Source of the DNA: Flavobacteriaceae bacterium
GTDB lineage: Bacteria > Bacteroidota > Bacteroidia > Flavobacteriales > Flavobacteriaceae
Assembly: GCA_002691265.1 (NCBI GenBank)
Contig: NZHJ01000025.1
Location: forward strand, 1 to 8,344
DNA: 8,344 bases
Direction of reading: 5' to 3'
The position numbers were made by a program, and so were the translations under genes. Shown here piece by piece: positions 1-6,674 of the stretch. The notes beneath the pieces were generated by a model. That model made no database searches. It was not told where the DNA came from and saw only the letters and a program-made list of their open reading frames with translations. Each line of letters starts with the position of its first letter. The stretch's first letter is position 1.

Positions 1-56
1 CTTAATAGATTAATCGTAAGGAAAAATAAAAATGTATTTAATGTCTGTTTTATCAT
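1..56 (-). CDS. 5' end of an exported protein, cut off at window edge
   Basis: A reading frame opens at the ATG complementary to 54-56 and stays open to the window edge (18 codons). It begins MIKQTLNTFLFFLTINLL: a short basic start followed by a hydrophobic run, as in a Sec signal peptide or a first membrane helix. Its ATG overlaps the TGA stop (53-55) of the upstream membrane-protein gene as ATGA, the classic sign of translational coupling in an operon. It would therefore be the fourth gene after panC, panD and the flippase-like gene. The product cannot be identified from 18 residues. From memory, flavobacterial genomes often carry a secreted alpha/beta-hydrolase (esterase-like) gene and radA near here. 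A signal peptide would fit the former and not RadA, but this is a guess. Confidence 0.55.
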   Translation of the reverse strand, partial: MIKQTLNTFLFFLTINLL

Positions 57-1000
57 TTTTTATTTCTGTTAATGAAAGGTAATACAAATAAGGATAATCC
101 ACCAAAAATTACCACCATCATTGTTTGAGATAACCAGCTCACCCATCCAAATGCCAATCCTGTTGTAGATTGAATTCCATACCAACCCAATGATTCCTCC
201 ACTGCTAGTGGGTAAATACCTATTCCTCCATTAGAAAACATAATTGACAATGCTGCCAAAGTAAACGAAATCATTAATTGGAAAAATGTAACTTCATGTA
301 GCTCAACAAATGCCTTGGAAGTTGCCCAAAACATAAGTAAATACATCAGCCATATAAATATGCTATGAAAAATAAATAAATTCCTTTTTTTCATCTTAAA
401 AATTACAGTCAAACCTTCAATAATTCCTGAAAAAAAATTTGCGATAGATTTATAATACTTTGATTTTTTCAAAATCCTATTTGAAACAAATAACAGTAAA
501 AGAAAAGCACCAAAGTAAATAAGAATCAATGATATTTCAGTATCCTGAGTTAAGGAAATTAATTTTTCTGAAATCCTCTGAAATTCTATAATTAATCCAA
601 TACATATTAAAACAATAATACAAATAACATCAACTGCTCTTTCTGCAACTATAGTCCCCAGTGTTTTTTCTAAAGGTATTTTTTCATATTTGGAAATCAT
701 AGTAGCTCTAGCTAAGTCACCCGCTCTAGGAATTGTATAGTTAATCAGATATGCCGAAAAGACCGCTAAAACACTGTTCATAAATCCAAGCTTATATCCT
801 AAAGGATTAATAAGATATTTCCATCTGTAAGATCTGGAAATATGACTCAACGCGCCTAGAATTATTCCAATGGCAACCCAAGTATAGTTTATTTCAAAAA
901 AATATTTTGTGAAATCTGAAAAATCGATGTTTCTAAAAGAAAAATAAATACAAAAAACACCAATAGATATTGGAAGTAATATTTTAAAAAAATTTTTCAT
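53..1000 (-). CDS. Lysylphosphatidylglycerol synthase TM-region / UPF0104 family membrane protein (flippase-like)
   Basis: This is a polytopic inner-membrane protein of 315 residues, with hydrophobic segments at about 7-22, 41-53, 75-90, 124-139, 157-173, 209-227, 239-256 and 289-309. Family hallmarks are HISRSYRWKYL (53-63), NYTIPRAGDLARA (87-99), a conserved ER-x-x-D (E120, R121, D124) and SNGGIGIYPLAVEES (256-270). These match PF03706, the membrane domain that in MprF flips aminoacylated phosphatidylglycerol. Stand-alone members such as this one lack the soluble aminoacyl-transferase domain, so the substrate is unknown; a lipid or glycolipid is the usual inference. An in-frame TTG (1001-1003) lies one codon upstream, but the ATG at 998-1000 is preferred. 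It follows panD by 4 bases and overlaps the next gene by ATGA, so it is clearly in the pan operon. There is no Shine-Dalgarno sequence. Confidence 0.88.
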   Translation of the reverse strand: MKNFFKILLPISIGVFCIYFSFRNIDFSDFTKYFFEINYTWVAIGIILGALSHISRSYRWKYLINPLGYKLGFMNSVLAVFSAYLINYTIPRAGDLARATMISKYEKIPLEKTLGTIVAERAVDVICIIVLICIGLIIEFQRISEKLISLTQDTEISLILIYFGAFLLLLFVSNRILKKSKYYKSIANFFSGIIEGLTVIFKMKKRNLFIFHSIFIWLMYLLMFWATSKAFVELHEVTFFQLMISFTLAALSIMFSNGGIGIYPLAVEESLGWYGIQSTTGLAFGWVSWLSQTMMVVIFGGLSLFVLPFINRNKK

Positions 1001-1004
1001 CAAA

Positions 1005-1355
1005 TCAACTTAATAAATTATTTTCCTCATTAGGAAAAATTATACTTGGCTTAAAGGTTTTAGCATCCTCAATATCCATAGAAGCGTAAGTTAATAGAAT
1101 TAAAATATCTCCTATATTAACCTTTCTGGCTGCTGCACCATTAACGGTGATTTCACCAGAGCCTTTAGATCCAGGAATTACATAAGTAACAAACCTCTCA
1201 CCGTTATTATTGTTTACAACATGAATTTTCTCTCCTTCGATAATATTAGCAGCTTCCATTAAATCCATGTCGATTGTTATGCTCCCGATATAATTTAAAT
1301 CTGCTCCTGTTACCTTAACTCTGTGGATTTTAGATTTTACAATTTCAATATTCAT
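1005..1355 (-). CDS. panD: Aspartate 1-decarboxylase
   Basis: PanD decarboxylates L-aspartate to beta-alanine in the cytoplasm, giving one of the two substrates of PanC. The 116-residue length is typical of the zymogen. The self-cleavage site is intact: YIGS places Gly24-Ser25 exactly where the proenzyme splits to generate the N-terminal pyruvoyl group on Ser25. Other active-site residues sit at the standard numbers: Lys9, Arg54, Thr57, Tyr58 and Asn72, followed by GAAARKV (73-79). It starts at an ATG 6 bases after the panC stop and ends 4 bases before the flippase-like gene, so the three are almost certainly co-transcribed. Nothing unusual is seen. A maturation factor (PanZ/PanM) is not encoded here; known PanZ-type factors come from enterobacteria, and most PanD proteins mature without one. 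Confidence 0.97.
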   Translation of the reverse strand: MNIEIVKSKIHRVKVTGADLNYIGSITIDMDLMEAANIIEGEKIHVVNNNNGERFVTYVIPGSKGSGEITVNGAAARKVNIGDILILLTYASMDIEDAKTFKPSIIFPNEENNLLS

Positions 1356-1361
1356 AAAAAA

Positions 1362-2207
1362 TTAATAAAGTTTTAAATTATCAATTAGTCTAATACCAGA
1401 AATATATGCAGCAATAAATGCTCTGCACTTTTCGGCTTGCTTGTGTTTGATTGGTTTTAAATTTTTTTCGTCAGCGACTACAAAATATTCCAATTCAATT
1501 TCTTTAAAATTTGACAAATTATCAGATATTTTTTGTTGAATTTCATCAATGCATAAAACATCAATTTTTTCTTTTGCAAAATTAAGTGCTTTAAACAAAT
1601 TTGTTGCTATTTTTTTTGATGAAAAATTTAATTTATTATTTCTTGAGCTTAAAGCCAGACCATCCTCAGACCTAATTGTTTCGCATCTAATTAGTTTAAT
1701 TTTAAATTTTTTTTCTTTGATTAAATTCTCGATAATCCTAAGTTGTTGAAAATCTTTTTCGCCGAAATAAGCATAGTCCGCTTTAATCAAGGAAAACAAC
1801 TTGCTAACAACCGTAGCAACACCCGCAAAATGATTTCCTCTGAATTCACCTTCCATATATCTATCAAGCTCGTTAAAATTAAATTGATCTGGTTTGATAT
1901 CACCGGAATATAATTCATCTGATTCGGGGTTAAATACAATAATTTTATCTGAAATTGACCTCAATAATTCTAAATCCTTATTTATGTCTGATGGATAAGT
2001 TTTAAGATCATCAACATTATTAAACTGTGTAGGATTTATAAAAATAGAAACCACTGTAGAATCGTTTTGAGAAATTGATTTATTAACCAGAGAAAGATGA
2101 CCTTTATGAAGTGCTCCCATAGTTGGTACAAAACCAATAATTTTATTGTTATTCTTTAAATTCCTAAGATGATTTTGTAAAGTGGAAATATCTCTAAAAA
2201 CGAGCAT
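1362..2207 (-). CDS. panC: Pantoate--beta-alanine ligase (pantothenate synthetase)
   Basis: PanC condenses pantoate with beta-alanine, using ATP through a pantoyl-adenylate, to form pantothenate, the last dedicated step before coenzyme A synthesis. The 281 residues are full length. It has the nucleotidyltransferase signature PTMGALHKGHLSLV (28-41), with the HxGH-type pair His34/His37, then FINPTQF (56-62, Gln61 binds pantoate), an EG-x-x-R-x-x-HF-x-GV block (119-130), YFGEKDFQQL (147-156) and the KMSKS-equivalent loop LALSSRN (184-190). The start is the ATG at 2205-2207, whose downstream MLVFRDISTL suits the family. It is the first gene of the minus-strand operon and feeds directly into panD. 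panB and panE are not in the window. A promoter must lie in 2208-2310, but I find no convincing minus-strand TTG/TAnnTTTG pair. Confidence 0.97.
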   Translation of the reverse strand: MLVFRDISTLQNHLRNLKNNNKIIGFVPTMGALHKGHLSLVNKSISQNDSTVVSIFINPTQFNNVDDLKTYPSDINKDLELLRSISDKIIVFNPESDELYSGDIKPDQFNFNELDRYMEGEFRGNHFAGVATVVSKLFSLIKADYAYFGEKDFQQLRIIENLIKEKKFKIKLIRCETIRSEDGLALSSRNNKLNFSSKKIATNLFKALNFAKEKIDVLCIDEIQQKISDNLSNFKEIELEYFVVADEKNLKPIKHKQAEKCRAFIAAYISGIRLIDNLKLY

Positions 2208-2243
2208 TTTAATAAAAAATTAACAGCATGTAAACTTAATACA

Positions 2244-2276
2244 TTGCAATTAATCTACATAATTTTTGTAATTTTG
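2244..2276 (+). promoter_or_regulatory. Predicted Bacteroidota-type promoter for the GT5-like/DUF4270/glmS operon
   Basis: TAATTTTG at 2269-2276 is an exact match to the Bacteroidota -7 consensus TAnnTTTG. A TTG at 2244-2246 lies 22 bases upstream, close to the spacing expected for the -33 element. Transcription would begin around 2282-2285, leaving a leader of roughly 27 bases before the ATG at 2311. The site lies in the only gap between two divergent operons, where a plus-strand promoter is required. The -33 TTG sits inside an 8-bp palindrome, ATTGCAAT (2243-2250), which could be chance in such AT-rich DNA. Confidence 0.5.
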
Positions 2277-2310
2277 CTTCCTCGTAGGGACACTTCAAAA
2301 CAGTGAATTA

Positions 2311-3117
2311 ATGAAAAATAGAAAGATTTTATACGTATCATCTGAAGTAGTGCCATACTTACCCGAGTCAGAAATTTCATCAATGTCATTCGAAATTCCT
2401 AAAATGGTTAACAAACAAGGTGACCAAATTAGAATTTTTATGCCCAGATACGGAAATATTAATGAAAGAAGACATCAATTACACGAAGTCATCAGATTAT
2501 CAGGTTTAAACCTAGTAATTAATGATTTAGACATGCCTTTGATAATTAAAGTTGCCTCAATCCCAAAGGAAAGAATACAGGTTTACTTTATTGATAATGA
2601 AGAATACTTTAAAAGAAAGGCAACATTCACAGATTCAAATGGTAAGCTTTTCGAAGATAATGACGAAAGAGCAATATTCTTTGCTAAAGGTGTCTTTGAA
2701 ACGATAAAAAGATTAAACTGGCCTCCAGATATAATTCATATACATGGTTGGATGGCAGCATTATTACCGCTTTATCTACAGCAGATTTACAAAGATGATC
2801 CAATCTTTCAAAACAGTAAAATTATAACATCATTGTACGGAAATGAATTCGACTCTTCTTTGAATAAAAGCATGTTAAATAAAGTATTATTTGATGAAAT
2901 CGATAACAAACACATTAAAGCATTAGGTAATCCAACTTATGAAAACCTAATGAAGATAGCTATTGATTCGTCTAATGCTATTATTAAAGGTTCTGAAAAT
3001 ATATCATCAGAAATAAACGATTACTTAAAAAACTACAAAAAACCTATACTTGATTATCAACCAATAGATTCTTTTGCAGAGCCATACATAGAATTTTATG
3101 ACAAAATACTTTCATAA
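2311..3117 (+). CDS. Half-length glycogen/starch synthase-like protein (GT5 N-terminal domain only)
   Basis: At 268 residues this matches only the N-terminal Rossmann domain of GlgA-type glycogen synthases (about 480 residues). Recognisable blocks are ILYVSSEVVPYL (6-17; GlgA has SSE-x-x-P), FMPRYG (43-48), EDNDERAIFFAKGVFE (115-130), NWPPDIIHIHGWMAALLPLY (136-155) and a segment resembling the GlgA linker region (210-236). Key functional parts differ. The KxGGL ADP-glucose loop after SSE is replaced by LPESEISSM, the HDW motif is HGW (145-147), and the usual TIHN strand reads TSLYGNEF (173-180). The C-terminal nucleotide-binding half, with its catalytic glutamates, is absent, and the next gene begins immediately, so this is not a nearby frameshift. 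From memory, short versions annotated glycogen synthase are common in flavobacteria next to DUF4270 and glmS, so it is probably a maintained protein and not a decayed one. Catalytic activity as a glycogen synthase is unlikely; a binding, regulatory or partner-dependent role is inference. Confidence 0.85.
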   Translation: MKNRKILYVSSEVVPYLPESEISSMSFEIPKMVNKQGDQIRIFMPRYGNINERRHQLHEVIRLSGLNLVINDLDMPLIIKVASIPKERIQVYFIDNEEYFKRKATFTDSNGKLFEDNDERAIFFAKGVFETIKRLNWPPDIIHIHGWMAALLPLYLQQIYKDDPIFQNSKIITSLYGNEFDSSLNKSMLNKVLFDEIDNKHIKALGNPTYENLMKIAIDSSNAIIKGSENISSEINDYLKNYKKPILDYQPIDSFAEPYIEFYDKILS

Positions 3118-4755
3118 ATGAAATTCAATTTTTTAAAAATATTACTTGTTTCTTTATTTATTACGTCTTGTGAAAAAGATTTTGCAAGTTTTGACTCTGA
3201 GTTAATAAATTCTGATAATGCAATAAATTTTTCAACTAATAGTGTAGAGTACAGCCTTACATCAAGATCTGAAATGGTAAATCCTGTACAAACAAATAAT
3301 TTACCCTCATTCCTGCTTGGAAGTTATAATCATCCTCAATTTGGAAGATCTAATTCAAGCTTTGTAGGTCAAATGGTACCTTCAGAATATAACCATGATT
3401 TTGGAGATAATGTTGTTTTAGACTCTGTAGTTTTAACAATTCCATATTATTCCAGAGGTATTGACTCCAGTGAAGAGGGTGATATCACATATGAAATAGA
3501 TTCAGTTTACGGAGATTCACCAATTAAAATCTCAGTCTACAGAAATAATTTCTTTTTTAGAACATTTGATCCGTTTTCAGATTTTAACACTTCCCAAAGT
3601 TATTTCTCAAATGGTTCACTGTCTGTTGAAGAGGTAATTGACTCAGGACAACTGGAAGGAGAATTGTTGTTTGAAATTGATGATTTTGTTCCAAGTTCTG
3701 ACCAAATTAATTTAACACAAATAGACACAGCAGGAAATCCTTACGTAGCTCAAAGAATTGCACCAGCGTTAAGATTTAAGCTTAATAACCCAAATGAAAA
3801 CTTTTGGGAAAGCAATTTCTTTGAAAATGAAGGGGATCAGGTGTTAACCAATGAACCTAATTTTAAAGAATTCTTTAGAGGTCTATATCTCAAAGTTGAA
3901 AGTAGCTCAGAGGGATCAATGATGCTTTTAAACTTTGCCTCTTCAAATACAAAACTTACTATCCATTATACCTCTGACAATACCAATATAGGTGACAGTG
4001 ATACTGGCCCAGTTGATGAAATAGAAACAAATCAACATGAGTATGTAATGAATTTTTCTGGAAATCTTATCAATTTATTTGAAAATGAAACAGTGGTTGA
4101 TGTAGACTTAATGGATCAAACCAATGGAAATGAAAATATTTTTTTAAGGGGTGGAGAAGGTATTATTTCAACGATTGACCTGTTTTCGGGTACAACAATA
4201 AGTGATGATGGTGAGGAAATCAGTGAATTTGATCTTTTCAAGGATTTCTTTTATGACGAAATCTCTGACGAGCCGATTAGAATAATCAATGAAGCTTACA
4301 TCGAATTTTTTGTGAATCAAGGCTTTTCAAACAACGACGAACCAGAAAGAATATACCTTTATAACTATGAGCAAAATTCAGCTTTAATCGATTATTTTTT
4401 AGATCAGTCTGTTAGTTCTCTATCAATCAATGCTAAAATTAATCATCTGGAGCCTCTTGTAAGAGATAGTCTTGATGATGATAGAGGCATTAAATACAAG
4501 ATTAGAATAACAGAGCATCTAAATAATTTGATTTTAAGAGATTCAACAAATGCTAAACTAGCACTTGGGGTAATTTCTGATGTTGCTTCAGTTCAGAATT
4601 TTAAAATTTTAGGTGATAATTCAGAAATCGAAAATAAAAGATTGGCTTCCGGAGTTATTTTAAGCCCAAAAGGAACAATCTTACATGGAAATTTAAGCTC
4701 TGATATTGAAAAAAGACCCAAAATAAAAATATACTACACAGAACCTGAGGATTAA
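3118..4755 (+). CDS. DUF4270 family lipoprotein
   Basis: This predicted lipoprotein has 545 residues. It has a short signal peptide (MKFNFLKILLVSLFITSC) with a lipobox ending at Cys18, so the mature protein would be lipid-anchored. Residues after the cysteine are EKDF; Lys at +3 and Asp at +4 partly match the acidic lipoprotein export signal that sends Bacteroidota lipoproteins to the cell surface. DUF4270 features are LLGSYNHPQFGRSNSSF (67-83), DSVVLTIPY (102-110), a long acidic beta-rich middle and a closing PKIKIYYT. The family is confined, as far as I know, to Bacteroidota and has no established function. Its ATG directly follows the TAA of the GT5-like gene (TAAATG, no spacer), which implies translational coupling, and glmS follows after 71 bases. 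The Asp/Glu-rich middle could bind calcium, as in other surface proteins, but no canonical motif proves it. Confidence 0.88.
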   Translation: MKFNFLKILLVSLFITSCEKDFASFDSELINSDNAINFSTNSVEYSLTSRSEMVNPVQTNNLPSFLLGSYNHPQFGRSNSSFVGQMVPSEYNHDFGDNVVLDSVVLTIPYYSRGIDSSEEGDITYEIDSVYGDSPIKISVYRNNFFFRTFDPFSDFNTSQSYFSNGSLSVEEVIDSGQLEGELLFEIDDFVPSSDQINLTQIDTAGNPYVAQRIAPALRFKLNNPNENFWESNFFENEGDQVLTNEPNFKEFFRGLYLKVESSSEGSMMLLNFASSNTKLTIHYTSDNTNIGDSDTGPVDEIETNQHEYVMNFSGNLINLFENETVVDVDLMDQTNGNENIFLRGGEGIISTIDLFSGTTISDDGEEISEFDLFKDFFYDEISDEPIRIINEAYIEFFVNQGFSNNDEPERIYLYNYEQNSALIDYFLDQSVSSLSINAKINHLEPLVRDSLDDDRGIKYKIRITEHLNNLILRDSTNAKLALGVISDVASVQNFKILGDNSEIENKRLASGVILSPKGTILHGNLSSDIEKRPKIKIYYTEPED

Positions 4756-4781
4756 TTATCAGATATTACAATTGATACTAA

Positions 4782-4808
4782 TTTTTAATTTGATTAAGAA
4801 ATTAAAAA
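4782..4808. repeat. Perfect 10-bp A/T inverted repeat upstream of glmS
   Basis: TTTTTAATTT (4782-4791) and AAATTAAAAA (4799-4808) are exact reverse complements separated by GATTAAG. The structure lies in the 71-base gap between the DUF4270 gene and glmS and ends 18 bases before the glmS ATG. An all-A/U stem would be weak in RNA, and the base composition makes chance palindromes likely, so it may be a weak partial terminator or attenuator, a DNA-level operator, or nothing. It is the only notable structure in this gap. No clean TAnnTTTG promoter was found here; the nearest sequence, TAATTTG (4786-4792), is one base short. Confidence 0.4.
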
Positions 4809-4826
4809 AATAAATTTAAAATAATT

Positions 4827-6674
4827 ATGTGCGGAATAGTAGGATATTTAGGAGAGAGAGATTCTTTACCAATTATTTTAAATGGACTTAAAAGACTAGA
4901 GTATCGAGGTTATGATAGTTCTGGTGTTGCCGTGTATAATGGGTCCAAAATAGTAAGTTGTAAATCAAAAGGAAAAATCAGTAAACTTGAAAAGCAACTT
5001 CAAAAAAGAAAAAATATTTCTGGAGGAATTGGAATAGGTCATACTAGATGGGCTACTCACGGAGAACCCAATGATGTAAATGCTCACCCCCAGTTTTCCA
5101 ATTCTAAAAAACTATGTCTTGTGCATAATGGAATCATTGAAAATTATTCAACAATTAAACAAAAATTAATTAAGGAAGGGTTTTCTTTTGACTCAGAAAC
5201 TGATACAGAAGTTCTTGTTAATCTTATAGAATATGTGAAGCATAAAAAAAGTGTCAAACTTGGAGAAGCGGTTCAAATTGCGCTAAATCAGGTTATTGGA
5301 GCATATGCACTAGCAGTTATAGATAATGAAAAGCCTGATGAAATTGTTGTGGCTAAACTTGGAAGTCCTTTATGTATCGGCATTGGTGAAGATGAACATT
5401 TTATTGGTAGTGATGTTACACCATTCATCGAATACACTAAAAATGTTGTATACCTTGAAGATGGTGAATTAGCCATTATAAGAAATCATAAGGATACTTT
5501 CTTCAGAAAAATTTCTGATAACTCCTTAATTTCCCCAACAATTAATAAGCTGGAGCTGAGCCTTGATAAAATTGAGAAACAAGGATTTGATCATTACATG
5601 TTAAAAGAAATATATGAGCAACCAAAAGCTATCAAAGACACTTTGAGAGGGAGATTGAATGTTTCTAAAGGAATAATCAAGATGTCAGGCATGGATGATT
5701 ACATTAACAAGTTTCTTTCAGCAAAAAAAATAACTATAATAGCTTGTGGAACTTCATGGCATTCTGGTTTGGTTGCAGAGTATATGTTTGAAAAAATCGC
5801 CAGAATCCCGGTTGAAGTTGAATATGCTTCTGAGTTTAGATATAGAGATCCTGTGATTGAAAGTGACGATATTGTGATTGCTATTTCACAATCTGGGGAA
5901 ACCGCCGATACATTAGCAGCTATAAAATTAGCTAAATCTAGAGGTGCATTTGTTTACGGAATATGTAATGTAGTTGGGTCTTCAATTGCAAGAGAATCTG
6001 ATTCTGGATCTTACACTCATGCAGGCCCTGAAATAGGAGTTGCATCGACCAAGGCATTTACAACTCAGATGACAATATTATATATGATGGCTGTAAAATT
6101 GAGTAAATCAAAGGGTGTGATCTCAGAAAAATTATATCATAAATATATTCTGGAAATTTCAAATATTGATAAAAAGGTTCACACAGCACTGTCTTCAAAT
6201 AATGTAATCAAAAAAATAGCAAAAGAATTCCTCAAAGCTACAAACTGTTTATATCTCGGTAGAGGTTACAATTTCCCGATTGCACTGGAGGGTGCTCTGA
6301 AACTTAAGGAGATATCATATATCCATGCAGAGGGCTATCCTGCTGCAGAAATGAAGCATGGTCCTATAGCGTTAATTGATGAAAATATGCCTACAATTGT
6401 AATTGCAACAAATAAAATTAATTACGATAAAATTGTAAGTAATATTCAGGAAATTAAATCTAGAAAAGGAAAAATATTTGCAATTGTTTCTAAGGGTGAT
6501 AAAGAGGTAAAAGAAGTTGCAGATCACGTAATTGAAGTTCCTCATAGTATTGAATCAATTACACCTTTTATCACAGTAGTTCCTCTTCAACTCCTTTCAT
6601 ATCATATTGCTGTTATGCTTGGAAAAGATGTTGATCAGCCAAGAAACCTGGCCAAGTCCGTCACGGTAGAGTGA
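4827..6674 (+). CDS. glmS: Glutamine--fructose-6-phosphate aminotransferase (isomerizing)
   Basis: GlmS makes glucosamine-6-phosphate from fructose-6-phosphate and glutamine, the entry step to UDP-GlcNAc for peptidoglycan and lipopolysaccharide. The 615 residues are full length. The N-terminal Ntn glutaminase has Cys2 as nucleophile (MCGIVGYLG), RGYDSSG (27-33), GHTRWATHGEPNDVNAHPQ (71-89), HNGIIENY (100-107) and SETDTEVL (123-130). Two SIS sugar-isomerase domains follow, with CGTSWHSG (307-314), SQSGETADT (354-362), GVASTKAFTTQ (404-414) and KHGPIALI (510-517). Isomerase residues Glu495, His511 and the C-tail Lys610 in DQPRNLAKSVTVE correspond to E. coli Glu488, His504 and Lys603. The ATG is fixed because Cys2 must be exposed. 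It is the third gene of the plus-strand operon. There is no room for a glmS ribozyme, and none is seen. The stop (6672-6674) abuts the convergent neighbour. Confidence 0.98.
   Translation: MCGIVGYLGERDSLPIILNGLKRLEYRGYDSSGVAVYNGSKIVSCKSKGKISKLEKQLQKRKNISGGIGIGHTRWATHGEPNDVNAHPQFSNSKKLCLVHNGIIENYSTIKQKLIKEGFSFDSETDTEVLVNLIEYVKHKKSVKLGEAVQIALNQVIGAYALAVIDNEKPDEIVVAKLGSPLCIGIGEDEHFIGSDVTPFIEYTKNVVYLEDGELAIIRNHKDTFFRKISDNSLISPTINKLELSLDKIEKQGFDHYMLKEIYEQPKAIKDTLRGRLNVSKGIIKMSGMDDYINKFLSAKKITIIACGTSWHSGLVAEYMFEKIARIPVEVEYASEFRYRDPVIESDDIVIAISQSGETADTLAAIKLAKSRGAFVYGICNVVGSSIARESDSGSYTHAGPEIGVASTKAFTTQMTILYMMAVKLSKSKGVISEKLYHKYILEISNIDKKVHTALSSNNVIKKIAKEFLKATNCLYLGRGYNFPIALEGALKLKEISYIHAEGYPAAEMKHGPIALIDENMPTIVIATNKINYDKIVSNIQEIKSRKGKIFAIVSKGDKEVKEVADHVIEVPHSIESITPFITVVPLQLLSYHIAVMLGKDVDQPRNLAKSVTVE

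Noticed and set aside
1001..1003. TTG as start of the flippase-like gene
   Set aside because: An ATG follows directly in frame (998-1000) and yields a normal start. TTG would add only one residue.
1549..1749. Plus-strand open frame of 66 codons inside panC
   Set aside because: It is antisense to a strongly conserved panC, has a low-complexity Leu/Phe/Ser-rich translation typical of the complement of AT-rich coding DNA, and has no promoter or start context.
2208..2262. Minus-strand promoter for panC
   Set aside because: The nearest -7-like sequence on the minus strand, TAAGTTTA (complement of 2231-2238), misses the final G and has no TTG at the proper distance, so it is not called although a promoter must exist nearby.
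2311..3117. GT5-like gene as a truncated pseudogene of glgA
   Set aside because: The frame is intact, diverged evenly over its length, and is followed at once by a properly coupled gene with no leftover GT-B half. This fits a maintained short protein better.
4756..4826. glmS ribozyme/riboswitch
   Set aside because: The gap is only 71 bases, almost entirely A/T, and lacks the pseudoknotted core. The ribozyme is known chiefly from Firmicutes and relatives.
5288..5476. Minus-strand open frame of 62 codons inside glmS
   Set aside because: It is a shadow of the glmS glutaminase domain on the opposite strand, with no recognisable motif.
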